DNA of 36,166 bases from Akkermansia sp. (GTDB lineage Bacteria > Verrucomicrobiota > Verrucomicrobiia > Verrucomicrobiales > Akkermansiaceae). This document shows positions 7,798 through 16,466 of this stretch, in pieces. The number at the start of each line of letters is the position of its first letter. The first letter of the stretch is position 1. Position numbers and translations under genes: made by a program. The DNA lies in the NCBI GenBank assembly GCA_022787425.1, contig JALFWB010000047.1, positions 1 to 36,166 on the forward strand. The letters run 5' to 3'. The notes under the pieces were generated by a model. The model was not told the DNA's origin, searched no databases, and worked only from the letters and a program-made list of their open reading frames with translations.

Positions 7798-9120
7798 ATG
7801 TTGAACGAACCTGTCTGCAACGCCCTGTACACCGCCGATTACGTCCTGACCCAAAATGCGGGGCGCGATGTCATCCGCAAGGGTGCCGTGGCCGTGGCCG
7901 GCGACCGCATCTGCTGCGTCGGGCACACGGATATGCTCGAGATCCTCTACCCGGAGGCCCGCCGGGTTGACCTCGGTTGCGCCGTGATCCTCCCCGGGCT
8001 CATCAACAGCCACACGCACGTCTCCATGAGCCTGCTGCGCGGCTACTCGGATGACAAAGCCCTCATGGATTGGCTGCAGCAGGACATCTTCCCCCGGGAG
8101 GCCAAGCTCACCCCGGAGCTGGTGGAGCTGGGGGCCCTCTTCAGCTTTGCCGAGATGCTGCGAACCGGCACCACCGCCTTCTTTGACATGTATATGTTGA
8201 GCGAGTCCGTGGTGCGCGCTGCGGACCGCATCGGCATGCGCGGTCTCATCGGCGAGAGTGTCACACAGTACTTCCCCTCGCTCGCGGCGGATTCCTTCGA
8301 GCGTTACTGCGATGTGGTGCGCGGCCTGGCGGACCGCCTGCGCGGGCACAAGAGACTGCGCGCCGCCGTGCTGCCCCACGCGCCCTACACCACCACACCG
8401 CAGATGCTGCGTGATTGCCACGCCCTGGCCCGGGAGCTGGACCTGCCCTTCGGCATGCATCTGGCGGAGACGCAGACCGAGGTGCAGGGCTGCCGAGAGG
8501 CGCATGGGCTCTCCCCCGTGGCGTACTGCCGGAGCTTGGGGCTGCTGCAACCGAATTCCACCTTCTTCCACACCGTTTATGCGGATGAGGATGATATACA
8601 GCTGTTGGCGGAGGGACGCTGCGCCGTGGTGCATAACCCGGCCAGCAACATGAAGCTGGCCAGCGGCCACGCCCCCGTCGAGGCCATGCGTCGCGCCGGT
8701 ATCCCCGTTGCGCTCGGTACGGACGGCCCGGCTTCTAACAATGCGCAGAACCTCTTCCGGGATATGTATGTGGCGGCGCTCATCCACAAGGGGCACGCCC
8801 TCTCCCCCACGGAGTGCCCGGCGCAGTTTGCGCTGGATATGGCCACGCGCAACGGAGCCGCCGCCCTGCACGACCCCTACATCGGCTCCCTGGAGCCCGG
8901 AATGCGCGCGGATTTCATCGCCCTGGACCTCACCGGGCCGAACATGCAGCCCGTGCACAATATCCTGTCCAATACCGTTTACGCCGCAACAGGCATGGAA
9001 AACAAGCTCACCGTGGTGGATGGGCAGGAGCTGTACCGCGATGGCCGCTTCCTGACCTGTGACTACGAGGCCCTTTGCAGCGAGCTCCGCGAGCGTGTTC
9101 AGGCATGGATGAAGCACTGA
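7798..9120 (+). CDS. Amidohydrolase, MTA/SAH deaminase-like
   Basis: The 440-residue protein belongs to the amidohydrolase superfamily, branch of 5-methylthioadenosine/S-adenosylhomocysteine deaminases (MtaD/SsnA/TrzA). The metal and catalytic motifs are present: PGLINSHTHVSMSLLRG with HTH at 72-74, HLAET (221-225), HNP (279-281) and GTDGPASNN (307-315). The C-terminal beta-sandwich end appears in GSLEPGMRADFIALDL and NTVYAATG. The likely reaction is hydrolytic deamination of an adenine or related purine nucleoside, giving inosyl derivatives and ammonia. Exact substrate choice cannot be read from sequence. The start 4 nt after the previous gene fits the usual N terminus; longer frames upstream are overlap artefacts. 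Confidence 0.88.
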   Translation: MLNEPVCNALYTADYVLTQNAGRDVIRKGAVAVAGDRICCVGHTDMLEILYPEARRVDLGCAVILPGLINSHTHVSMSLLRGYSDDKALMDWLQQDIFPREAKLTPELVELGALFSFAEMLRTGTTAFFDMYMLSESVVRAADRIGMRGLIGESVTQYFPSLAADSFERYCDVVRGLADRLRGHKRLRAAVLPHAPYTTTPQMLRDCHALARELDLPFGMHLAETQTEVQGCREAHGLSPVAYCRSLGLLQPNSTFFHTVYADEDDIQLLAEGRCAVVHNPASNMKLASGHAPVEAMRRAGIPVALGTDGPASNNAQNLFRDMYVAALIHKGHALSPTECPAQFALDMATRNGAAALHDPYIGSLEPGMRADFIALDLTGPNMQPVHNILSNTVYAATGMENKLTVVDGQELYRDGRFLTCDYEALCSELRERVQAWMKH

Positions 9121-9713
9121 TGCAGCGCCCGCTGGCGGAGCTGCCCTGGGCGGCCATCGACTTCGAGTCCGCCGGGGCTGCACCGGGGGAGACGGATTGC
9201 CCGGTGCAGGTGGGCGTGGTGCGCGCGGAGGGCTTGTTTGACCCCGCGCCGCGTCTGTTTGTTTCCTACATTGCCCCGCTGCACCCCGTGCGCTGGAGTG
9301 CAGCGCGCGTGCACGGAATCACAACAGCGATGTTAGATGAAGCCCCTGCCTTCGCCTCGCTCTGGCCGCAACTGCGGGAGCTGCTGGGCGGGGCTGTGGT
9401 ACTGGGGCATAATCCCGCCACGGAGGCCCGCTTCCTGCATGCCTTCCCGGGGCATGGCTTCGGCCCGTGGATGGACACCCTGGAGCTGGCACGCAAGGCA
9501 CTGCCCGGGTTGGCAGACCACTCGCTCGGCAGTGTATGCGGGGTCTTGGGCTGCACGCCGCAAGTGCAGGCACTGGTGCCGGAGCGGTCGTGGCACGATG
9601 CACTCTTCGATGCCGCTGCCTCGCTCTGCCTGCTGCAGTCTCTCGTACAGGGGCTTGAGATGCAGAGGGCCACCCTGCAACACCTACCCTTCGCCGTTCG
9701 CGCCTCCATGTAA
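9120..9713 (+). CDS. DEDDh-type 3'-5' exonuclease (DnaQ-like)
   Basis: The protein of 197 residues has the RNase T/DnaQ exonuclease fold. Exo I is AIDFES (D14, E16), Exo II is GHNPATEARFL (around 96-106, with E102 in the usual Asp position), and Exo III is SWHDALFDAAAS (H159, D164), the DEDDh pattern. It lacks any polymerase or helicase fusion. It may act in repair or nucleic-acid turnover. The ATG at 9120 overlaps the preceding TGA stop (TGATG), suggesting coupling; an in-frame ATG at 9105 would add five residues. Confidence 0.88.
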   Translation: MQRPLAELPWAAIDFESAGAAPGETDCPVQVGVVRAEGLFDPAPRLFVSYIAPLHPVRWSAARVHGITTAMLDEAPAFASLWPQLRELLGGAVVLGHNPATEARFLHAFPGHGFGPWMDTLELARKALPGLADHSLGSVCGVLGCTPQVQALVPERSWHDALFDAAASLCLLQSLVQGLEMQRATLQHLPFAVRASM

Positions 9714-9727
9714 TCTTTTCTTCAACC

Positions 9728-10711
9728 ATGAATCATCCCCTTCTCAGCGTTCGCAACCTCAGTGTTCAATTCCGCCATCGGCATGAGACAACCTATGCCG
9801 TCCAAGATGTGAGCTTTGACTTGCACGCCGGTGAAACGCTCGGCATCGTCGGGGAGTCCGGTTCGGGCAAATCTGTCACTTGCTCCGCGCTCATGGGGCT
9901 CCTCCCCTGCCCGCCCGCATTCATCCCGCAGCACTCGCAGGCGTTGTTTGATGGGTGCGACCTGCTGAAATTGACGGAAAAAGAATTCCCGTCCGTGCGC
10001 GGACAACAGATTTCTATGATTTTTCAGGACCCCATGACGAGCCTGAATCCCTGCATGCGTGTGGGCGACCAAGTTGCGGAACCGCTCATGCTGCACCAAG
10101 GGCTCTCTCGGCGTGAGGCATTCGCCCGTGCCGTGGAGGAGCTCGCCCTCACCGGTATTCCGGATCCCGAGCAACGCGCGCTGGCCTACCCCCACGAGTT
10201 CTCCGGCGGCATGCGCCAGCGTGTCATGATTGCCATGGCGCTCATCACACGTCCCCGGATTCTGATTGCAGATGAACCGACCACCGCACTGGATGTTACC
10301 GTGCAGAAGCAGGTGCTGGATCTCCTTCGAGCGCGCCAGCAGGAGCTGGGTACGGCAATCATCCTCATCACGCACGACCTGGGGGTGGTCAAGTCCTATG
10401 CCCACCGCATTCAGGTTATGTACGCCGGCAGCATCGTTGAATCTGCTGCAGCAGCCGAACTCATCGAAAATCCGCGCCATGCTTACACGCGCTCACTGCT
10501 GGCTTCCATGCCTGCGGCGCGCGCCAAGGGGGAAAGACTCCGCCCCATCCCGGGCCTTCCGCCCTCCCTCAAGGAACCGGTTTACGGCTGCTCCTTCCGG
10601 CATCGCAACACCATCGGAAAGCCGGAACTCTGCCTAACTGAGGGCACGCCCTCCCTGGTAGAGATTTCCCCCGGGCACTTCGTCCGCAACTGCCCCGGCT
10701 GCTTGGCTTGA
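9728..10711 (+). CDS. Peptide ABC transporter ATP-binding protein (Opp/Dpp type)
   Basis: The 327-residue protein is an ABC ATPase of the OppD/DppD group. It has Walker A GESGSGKS (42-49), Q-loop MIFQDPMTSLNP (97-108), signature EFSGGMRQR (157-165), Walker B ILIADEP (178-184) and the H-loop LITHDLG. The family C-terminal region is present (PGLPPSL, GCSFRHR). In relatives this region has a Cys cluster; here the usual RC is RN, while later Cys residues (LCLTEG, NCPGCLA) remain. No permease, partner ATPase or binding protein is in the window, so it is an orphan subunit or its partners are elsewhere. It follows the exonuclease by 14 nt. Confidence 0.93.
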   Translation: MNHPLLSVRNLSVQFRHRHETTYAVQDVSFDLHAGETLGIVGESGSGKSVTCSALMGLLPCPPAFIPQHSQALFDGCDLLKLTEKEFPSVRGQQISMIFQDPMTSLNPCMRVGDQVAEPLMLHQGLSRREAFARAVEELALTGIPDPEQRALAYPHEFSGGMRQRVMIAMALITRPRILIADEPTTALDVTVQKQVLDLLRARQQELGTAIILITHDLGVVKSYAHRIQVMYAGSIVESAAAAELIENPRHAYTRSLLASMPAARAKGERLRPIPGLPPSLKEPVYGCSFRHRNTIGKPELCLTEGTPSLVEISPGHFVRNCPGCLA

Positions 10712-10739
10712 GCACCTCCGGTTTATCGAACACGAGGGT

Positions 10740-10768
10740 CTTATACCGGCTCAGCGGTCTCTTGGCAA
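10740..10768 (-). promoter_or_regulatory. Promoter-like motif at the end of the 10741 gene
   Basis: TTGCCA (10768-10763), 17 nt, TATAAG (10745-10740) lies inside the last codons of the minus-strand gene, with its TAA stop inside the -10 box. This copies the arrangement that drives the gene at 11823. Downstream on this strand is only antisense to the ABC gene, so it may be a duplication relic or give an antisense RNA. Confidence 0.4.
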
Positions 10769-11823
10769 GCCTCTTTCGCGCCGGACCGGCCGCCTTTCAG
10801 GTGCGAGCGCAGGGCAAAGACGCCTACAAGAAGAAAGACGAGTCCGATCACGCCCGGAATGAGGACAACGCCCCACAGCTCGAAAAATTGATTACCGATC
10901 GATTCCTCCGGGGCTGCCGGATTGTACAGAATGGGCAGCGAGGCACCGCGCTTAAAGGGCTTCGGGGTCTCCGATGTATCCAGCGTGCCCTGATAAGTGT
11001 GCCCATCCACCTCATACTGATAGCGTGTATGCCACTCTCTGCGCGAGCCGTGTTCTGTTGAGTGCGTGCGCCACTCCTTGCCGATGACTGTCGCCTCCGT
11101 TTCCGTATAGGTTTTCACCTGATGCACCGTGCGCACGCCGCAGTAGACAGCGGTTCCGGACAAGACCAAGCCGATTACCACGAAAACACTCAGGATGATT
11201 GACGTGCGCAGACGCTCCCGAGGAGACAGCGGTGCCTCCTCTTCTTCCGCCCCTTCCTCCTTCTTCTGAAGGAAGGGCTGCACCATTTCCTTGACCGGAC
11301 TGATATTCGGTATATCTACCAAACCCTCCGTTTCCTCCACCTCACCGTGTTTGGTGCGGCGTACACGGATCTCGAACACCAAGCTGCCGCTGCCGTCAGA
11401 ATACTCTTCCAAGCGAATGATGTCCTCTGATGCCCAGGACTTCAGCACCGGCTTACCCCACAGGCTACGGTGAAACGCAAGAGCCCGCCCCTCCGTCAGC
11501 ACATAAAAACTGTACCTGCTCAGCCTATGCTTCATGATCCGGATCAGCGCCGAGCCGAGTGGGAAGACGGTGAACAGCAAAACAAAGGCAAGGAAGAGAT
11601 AGGAGTCCGGTCCCGGAGTAATGTTATTCAAAAGGAAAACCCATACAACGGTACCGGGGACAATCAGTGCCCATATGAGCAGAATCACTCCCGACCATGG
11701 GGAGCCCTTGGGGGACGGACGCCCCACCCAGAGCACACGCTCCTCCGGCATGAGCGCGGCCTCCACCCGCTCCCGCTCCGGTGCAGTCAGGTCGCTGTCC
11801 TGTAAGATATGTTCCTTGGCCAT
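10741..11823 (-). CDS. Membrane protein with N-terminal PH-like region and DUF3592-like insert
   Basis: At 360 residues it starts with a cytosolic segment ending EERVLWVGRPSP, typical of bacterial PH-like membrane proteins. Two transmembrane helices (about 45-66 and 72-92) are followed by a soluble domain (YVLTEGRALAFHRSLWGKP and WASEDIIRLEEYSDGSG). A third helix (IILSVFVVIGLVLSGTAVYCG) precedes a DUF3592-like region (TETEATVIGKEW, RYQYEVDGHTYQGTLD, RGASLPILYNPAAPEES), and a last helix ends the protein. It is a paralog of the gene at 11830, which lacks the DUF3592-like part. Function is unknown. Confidence 0.75.
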   Translation of the reverse strand: MAKEHILQDSDLTAPERERVEAALMPEERVLWVGRPSPKGSPWSGVILLIWALIVPGTVVWVFLLNNITPGPDSYLFLAFVLLFTVFPLGSALIRIMKHRLSRYSFYVLTEGRALAFHRSLWGKPVLKSWASEDIIRLEEYSDGSGSLVFEIRVRRTKHGEVEETEGLVDIPNISPVKEMVQPFLQKKEEGAEEEEAPLSPRERLRTSIILSVFVVIGLVLSGTAVYCGVRTVHQVKTYTETEATVIGKEWRTHSTEHGSRREWHTRYQYEVDGHTYQGTLDTSETPKPFKRGASLPILYNPAAPEESIGNQFFELWGVVLIPGVIGLVFLLVGVFALRSHLKGGRSGAKEACQETAEPV

Positions 11824-11828
11824 GCGGT

Positions 11829-11857
11829 ATTATACTCGCTCGGAGCCCTTTTGGCAA
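11829..11857 (-). promoter_or_regulatory. Promoter of the 11823 gene inside the upstream gene's 3' end
   Basis: TTGCCA (11857-11852), 17 nt, perfect TATAAT (11834-11829), then only 5 nt to the ATG at 11823. The TAA stop of the upstream gene is within TATAAT, so codons and promoter share the same bases. The transcript would be leaderless. Confidence 0.75.
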
Positions 11858-12690
11858 GCCTTCTTCGCACGGGGACGGCCGCTTTTCAGGTGATCGAGCA
11901 GCGCCGAGAAACCGGCAAGAAAGAAGACCAAGCCGACAAAGCCCATGAGGAGCACGGAACTCAGGTTCTCGGAGTTTTGACTCCCCGGCGATTGAGACGG
12001 AGCGTCCGTGTTGAACAACATGGTCAGCGAAATTCCGAGCAAGGCCAATCCGAGCAGCACGAAAAGACAGATGAATATCGTTCTGCCGATCCACTGCCCG
12101 AGAGACAAAGGCTCCCCTTCCGGCTCATCTCTCGCATTCTCCTTCGGAAGATAGGGCTGAATGATATCCTTGATCGAACTGACATTCGGCACCTCAATCA
12201 GCTCCTCCGGCTCCTCCTCATCCTCGGCGTAGCGAGTTCGATCTCCGATCACCAAGCAGCCACTGCCGTCCGGGAACTCATCCAAAGAGATGACATTCTC
12301 AAGCGTCCAAGATGACACCAAAGGCTTACCCCATAAGCTCAGGCGGAACGCAAGAATACGCCCCTCCGTCAGCAGGCAAAAGCTCCGCCGCAGCAACATA
12401 CGCTTGCGCAGCTGAACAGCCCAGCCGATGAGTATCGATCCCGCGATGATAACGGGAACGGCAAGGAAGAGATACACCATGAAGCCGGAGTCACCGATAC
12501 CGGACAGGATAAGCCATATCATGATACAGGGAACCGATGCAAACAGGCACACCGAGAACACCTCCCTCCACCCGAGAGAGGCCGGGCAAGGACGCCACAC
12601 CCGAAGCACGCGCTCCCCCTGCCCGAGCACGGACTCTGCTCTCTCCCGCTCCGCGACGCACAGGTCGCTGTCACGTAGCACATCGGGCAT
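11830..12690 (-). CDS. Membrane protein, paralog of the 11823 gene
   Basis: The 286-residue protein shares the layout and motifs of its neighbour: DSDLCVAERERAESVLGQGE, then RVLRVWRPCP, two helices, LLTEGRILAFRLSLWGKPL, SLDEFPDGSGCLV and IEVPNVSSIKDIIQPYL. Two more helices close the protein, separated by a short loop instead of the DUF3592-like domain. Its ATG shares one base with the hisIE stop (TAATG), so it is probably translationally coupled to the his operon. A role in histidine synthesis is not implied by its sequence. Its last 25 bases double as the promoter of the next gene. Confidence 0.75.
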   Translation of the reverse strand: MPDVLRDSDLCVAERERAESVLGQGERVLRVWRPCPASLGWREVFSVCLFASVPCIMIWLILSGIGDSGFMVYLFLAVPVIIAGSILIGWAVQLRKRMLLRRSFCLLTEGRILAFRLSLWGKPLVSSWTLENVISLDEFPDGSGCLVIGDRTRYAEDEEEPEELIEVPNVSSIKDIIQPYLPKENARDEPEGEPLSLGQWIGRTIFICLFVLLGLALLGISLTMLFNTDAPSQSPGSQNSENLSSVLLMGFVGLVFFLAGFSALLDHLKSGRPRAKKACQKGSERV

Positions 12691-13292
12691 TATTTGTGAC
12701 GCAGAGCGAGTTCGTTTTCCATGTCAGCCAGGGTGACCCCCATCTGCTCCATGAGAACGAGAAGGTGGTACATAAGGTCCGAAGCCTCATAGACAAAGCG
12801 ATCGCGGTTACCATCGACAGCCTCGACCACGCTCTCCACGGCCTCCTCACCGACCTTTTGGGCGATTTTCTTGACACCCTTGATGAAGAGGCGGGTAGTA
12901 TAGGAACCCTCCGGCATGTCGCGGTGACGCTGCTGAATAACTTGTTGCAGCGTGCGGATGAAGCCCTCATTCTCCGGGGTATCGAAGCAAGCGGTCGTGC
13001 CACGGTGGCAGGTGGGCCCGATGGGCTTGGCCTTGATGAGCAGGGTATCCGCATCGCAGTCCTCGTACATCTCCTCCACAAGGAGGAAGTGACCGCTGGT
13101 TTCGCCCTTGGTCCAGAGGCATCGGCGAGTGCGGGAGTAGAACGTTACCCGACCCTCTGCCAGGGTCTTCTCATAGGCCTCCCGGTTCATATAACCCAGC
13201 ATGAGTACCTTGAGCGTGACGGCATCCTGAACAATCACGGGCAGCAGCCCGTCACCGGTCTTGGATAGATTGAAGTCCTGAAATGCTTTCAT
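12690..13292 (-). CDS. hisIE: Bifunctional phosphoribosyl-AMP cyclohydrolase/phosphoribosyl-ATP pyrophosphatase
   Basis: This 200-residue fusion catalyses steps 2 and 3 of histidine synthesis. The HisI half (about 1-110) shows LLPVIVQDAVTLKVLMLGYM, TFYSRTRRCLWTKGETSG, the metal-site DCDADTLL and PTCHRGTTACF. The HisE half (about 115-200) shows RHRDMPEGSYTTRLF, the acidic helices KVGEEAVESVVEAV and YEASDLMYHLLVLM. The start overlaps the hisF stop by 4 nt. Confidence 0.97.
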   Translation of the reverse strand: MKAFQDFNLSKTGDGLLPVIVQDAVTLKVLMLGYMNREAYEKTLAEGRVTFYSRTRRCLWTKGETSGHFLLVEEMYEDCDADTLLIKAKPIGPTCHRGTTACFDTPENEGFIRTLQQVIQQRHRDMPEGSYTTRLFIKGVKKIAQKVGEEAVESVVEAVDGNRDRFVYEASDLMYHLLVLMEQMGVTLADMENELALRHK

Positions 13293-14044
13293 CTTACGTT
13301 GATATTGAGTTGTCGGAGTTGATTTTTGAGATCGGCGACGGAGATCTCGCCGAAATGGAAGATACTGGCCGCCAAGGCAGCATCGGCTCGGCCTCGGGTA
13401 AGCACGTCCGCGATGTCCTGCACGCTGCCGGCACCGCCGGAGGCGATGATGGGGATGGAGAGAGCATCCGCCAGCGCAGCGAAGGTCTCGCAGGGATACC
13501 CGTTGCGCGTACCGTCATGATTCATGGACGTGAAAAGGATCTCCCCCGCGCCGCGCTCCTGCCCCTCCCGAGCCCAGGAGAAGAGCTCCTTATCGCTGGG
13601 ACGCCGACCGCCGTGGGTGGTAGCGCGCCACACATCGTCCTCCCCGCAGCGCGCATCGATAGCAAGCACCAAAAACTGGCTCCCATAGCGCGAGGCAATG
13701 CGATCAATGAGCGTGGGATCCGCAATGGCCGCGCTGTTGATCGATATTTTGTCCGCCCCCGCATCCAGCAGTCGCGCCGCGTCATCCAAGGATGAAATGC
13801 CGCCGCCGACGGTAAAGGGGATGTTGATGCCGTCCGCAATGCGCTCTACGAGGCGAGTGAAGGTATTGCGCCCCTCTTGCGTGGCACTGATATCGAGATA
13901 CACGAGCTCGTCCGCCCCGCTGCGGGCGTAGTGCTGCCCGAGCTCAACCGCATCGCCCACATCGCGAAGATCCACGAAATGGACCCCCTTCACCGTGCGC
14001 CCTTCCCTTACATCGAGGCAGGGGATGATCCGTTTTGCAACCAT
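13289..14044 (-). CDS. hisF: Imidazole glycerol phosphate synthase subunit HisF
   Basis: This is the cyclase subunit of IGP synthase, a (beta/alpha)8 barrel that works with HisH. It is 251 residues long, the usual length. KRIIPCLDVREGRTVKG contains the catalytic Asp (D11 region), LDISATQEGR and FTVGGGISSLDDAARLL form the first phosphate site, and PIIASGGAGSVQDIADVL forms the second. The N terminus MVAKRIIPCLDV is canonical, so the 37-nt overlap with the end of hisA is real. Confidence 0.98.
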   Translation of the reverse strand: MVAKRIIPCLDVREGRTVKGVHFVDLRDVGDAVELGQHYARSGADELVYLDISATQEGRNTFTRLVERIADGINIPFTVGGGISSLDDAARLLDAGADKISINSAAIADPTLIDRIASRYGSQFLVLAIDARCGEDDVWRATTHGGRRPSDKELFSWAREGQERGAGEILFTSMNHDGTRNGYPCETFAALADALSIPIIASGGAGSVQDIADVLTRGRADAALAASIFHFGEISVADLKNQLRQLNINVR

Positions 14045-14751
14045 GACTGAATATCGTTAAGAGTGATTTTATTTTCGTAAATAGCCTTGCCCACGATTAC
14101 CTTCCGCAGCCCGAGCGCATCCAGCCGCCGGATGTCCTCCATGCCGCTGATGCCGCCCGACACGGTGAAATCCACCGTCGGATAGGCCTCCTGCAGATGC
14201 GTATAAAGCTCGAAAGCAGGCCCCTGCAGCATACCGTCGCGCGAAATATCCGTGCAGATAACCTGACTGAGCCCCTCCGGCAGGAAACGCTCAACCAATG
14301 CCTCGATTCCCAATTCGGACTCCCGGAGCCAGCCGTGGGTTGCCACCTTGCCGTTGCGTATATCCGCACCCAGCACCATGCGCTCACCACCGAAGGCACG
14401 CAGCCATTCCGCAAAGAGATCCGGCTGCTGAGCCGCAACACTGCCGACAATCGCCCAGCGCGCGCCCGCATTGAATATATCGTGCAGGGCCTGCTCACTC
14501 TTGATGCCCCCGCCCCACTCGATATCAACGCCCACCTGAGCCAAGGCTTCCAGCGTCGCGAGGTTCTCCGGGCGCGACGCCTTCGCGCCGTCCAGGTCCA
14601 CCACATGGATGCGCCGCACACCGCAATCCGCGTAGGCGCGAGCCATCTCCGCCGGGGCGGCATCGTAAACCCGCTTCCGCTCGTAATCCCCCTGCGACAG
14701 GCGCACACAGCGTCCGCCGATGATATCAATGGCAGGTATAATCTCGATCAT
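14008..14751 (-). CDS. hisA: Phosphoribosylformimino-AICAR ribotide isomerase
   Basis: The 247-residue (beta/alpha)8 isomerase catalyses the Amadori rearrangement at step 4. It shows IIPAIDIIGGRCVRLSQGDY with catalytic Asp, VVDLDGAKASRPENL, IEWGGGIKSEQAL, and the second-half CTDISRDGMLQGPA and FTVSGGISGMEDIRRL. It overlaps the hisH stop by 4 nt and the hisF start by 37 nt, implying tight coupling. Confidence 0.98.
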   Translation of the reverse strand: MIEIIPAIDIIGGRCVRLSQGDYERKRVYDAAPAEMARAYADCGVRRIHVVDLDGAKASRPENLATLEALAQVGVDIEWGGGIKSEQALHDIFNAGARWAIVGSVAAQQPDLFAEWLRAFGGERMVLGADIRNGKVATHGWLRESELGIEALVERFLPEGLSQVICTDISRDGMLQGPAFELYTHLQEAYPTVDFTVSGGISGMEDIRRLDALGLRKVIVGKAIYENKITLNDIQSWLQNGSSPASM

Positions 14752-15332
14752 AAATTCAGGAAATTCTTGAGGATCATTTCACCCACGTCACCGCTTTTTT
14801 CCGGGTGGAACTGCGTGCCGTAAAAATTCTCATACTTGAGAGCCGCACTGAACATCACACCGTGCGTGGTGGTAGCAATGGTATCCGGGCACAGCGTCGG
14901 GTAGTACGAATGCACGAAATAGACATAGGAACCGCGCGGCACACCGGCGAAGAGCTTGCCCTCCGTGTTGCCCAGGACATTCCACCCCATGTGCGGCACC
15001 TTCAGCTCCGGCTGCGGCACGAAACGGCGCACATGCGCATCGAAAAGGCCGATGCAGGGCACATTCCCCTCCTCGCTGTCACGGCACATCACCTGCATAC
15101 CCACGCAGATACCCAGCACGGGACAGCGCAGACGGCGGATCACCGGCGGCAGGCCGGCGGCGTTCAGGTTCTCCATGGCCTCCGCTGCATTGCCCACGCC
15201 CGGCAACAGCACGCGGTCCGCACGGCGGATAACATCGTGATCCGCCGTCACGCAGAACTCCGCGCCCAAGCGGTGCAGGGCGTTCTCCACGGAGCGCAGG
15301 TTGCCCATCTTATAATCAATAATCGCAATCAT
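14748..15332 (-). CDS. hisH: Imidazole glycerol phosphate synthase subunit HisH
   Basis: This is the glutaminase subunit that supplies ammonia to HisF. The 194-residue class I amidotransferase has the start IAIIDYKMGNLRSVENAL, the PGVGNAAEAM oxyanion-region motif, the nucleophile elbow LGICVGMQ, FVHSYYP, and the catalytic His/Glu in GTQFHPEKSG. It follows hisB by 12 nt. Confidence 0.98.
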   Translation of the reverse strand: MIAIIDYKMGNLRSVENALHRLGAEFCVTADHDVIRRADRVLLPGVGNAAEAMENLNAAGLPPVIRRLRCPVLGICVGMQVMCRDSEEGNVPCIGLFDAHVRRFVPQPELKVPHMGWNVLGNTEGKLFAGVPRGSYVYFVHSYYPTLCPDTIATTTHGVMFSAALKYENFYGTQFHPEKSGDVGEMILKNFLNL

Positions 15333-15344
15333 TCTCTTGTTATG

Positions 15345-16466
15345 TTAAAGCATTCCCTTACTGCTCGGCAGCTCATTGCTGAACACGTTGCGCCGCACCG
15401 CCATGCGCAGCGCGCGAGCAAAGGCCTTGAAGACACCCTCGATGAGGTGATGATTATTCTCCCCCTCCGCCTCGATGCGCAGGTTGCACTTCATAGCCAC
15501 GCAGAGACTCTTGAAGAAATGGCGGTACATCTCCGTGGGCGTGTCCCCCACGTACTCACGGGTAAACGGCACATTCCAAACAAAATCCGCCCGTCCACCG
15601 AAGTCCAGCAGCACCAAGGCCTTGCACTCGTCCATGGGCAGCACGAAGCCGTAGCGGTCAATGCCGCGCTTGCTCCCCAGAGCCGTGTGGATAGCCTCGC
15701 CGAGGGCGATGGCTACATCCTCCATGCTGTGGTGCTCATCCACCTCCAAATCACCCTTGCAAACGGCTGTTAAACTCATGCCGCTGTGGTGCACGATTTG
15801 ATTGAGCATGTGATCGAAAAACTTCAGCCCCGTATCCACCCTGCTCTCCCCCGCACCGTCGAGGTCGAGTTCAATACGAATATCTGTTTCCGCCGTCTTA
15901 CGGGCCACCACTGCCCGGCGCTCCGTGCGGCGCAGGAACTCCGCGATCTCCGCCCAATCCGTGGTCATCAGCGCGCAGGAACCCGCATAGGGCTGCCCCT
16001 CCAGCATGGCCTGCCCCTCCTGCGGGCTGCGCAGCAACACCGCTTTGCAGCCCAAGTTATACGCCAACTCTACATCCGTGGCGCGATCCCCCAGCACATA
16101 GCTGCCCGGCAGGTCGTAATCGCCGTTCAGGTACTTGCCGAACATCCCCGTGCCCGGCTTGCGGGTGGGCGCGTTATCCTGCGGGAAGTGGCGGTCGATG
16201 AGTTGATCCGCAAAGACGAACCCCTCGCCCTCCAGCGTGCGCAGCATCAGGTTGTGGACGGGCCAAAAATCCTCCTCCGGGAAGGAAGGCGTGCCCAATC
16301 CGTCCTGATTGCTCACCAACACAGGCTCGTAGTCCGTCTTCGCGAGCGAAGCCAAGGCACCGATAGCACCGGGTAGGAAGCGCATTTTCTCGAAGCTGTC
16401 CACCTGCTCGTCCTCGGGCTCGGCCAGAATGGTACCATCGCGGTCAATAAAGAGGCATTTTTTCAT
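15345..16466 (-). CDS. hisB: Bifunctional histidinol-phosphatase/imidazoleglycerol-phosphate dehydratase
   Basis: The 373-residue protein fuses a HAD-type histidinol-phosphatase (about 1-165) to an IGP dehydratase (about 185-373), like E. coli HisB. HAD motifs are [32 protein letters not shown] and [13 protein letters not shown]. The dehydratase half shows [35 protein letters not shown] and [19 protein letters not shown]. The Cys residues that bind zinc in the E. coli phosphatase half are missing ([15 protein letters not shown]), as in Bacteroidetes-type sequences that I recall. It overlaps the hisC stop by 4 nt. Confidence 0.97.
   Translation of the reverse strand: MKKCLFIDRDGTILAEPEDEQVDSFEKMRFLPGAIGALASLAKTDYEPVLVSNQDGLGTPSFPEEDFWPVHNLMLRTLEGEGFVFADQLIDRHFPQDNAPTRKPGTGMFGKYLNGDYDLPGSYVLGDRATDVELAYNLGCKAVLLRSPQEGQAMLEGQPYAGSCALMTTDWAEIAEFLRRTERRAVVARKTAETDIRIELDLDGAGESRVDTGLKFFDHMLNQIVHHSGMSLTAVCKGDLEVDEHHSMEDVAIALGEAIHTALGSKRGIDRYGFVLPMDECKALVLLDFGGRADFVWNVPFTREYVGDTPTEMYRHFFKSLCVAMKCNLRIEAEGENNHHLIEGVFKAFARALRMAVRRNVFSNELPSSKGML

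Noticed and set aside
7765..9183. 472-codon minus-strand frame
   Set aside because: It is antisense to the amidohydrolase, whose metal motifs are complete.
14805..15773. Plus-strand frame of 322 codons across hisH and hisB
   Set aside because: It is a shadow of clearly identified his genes.
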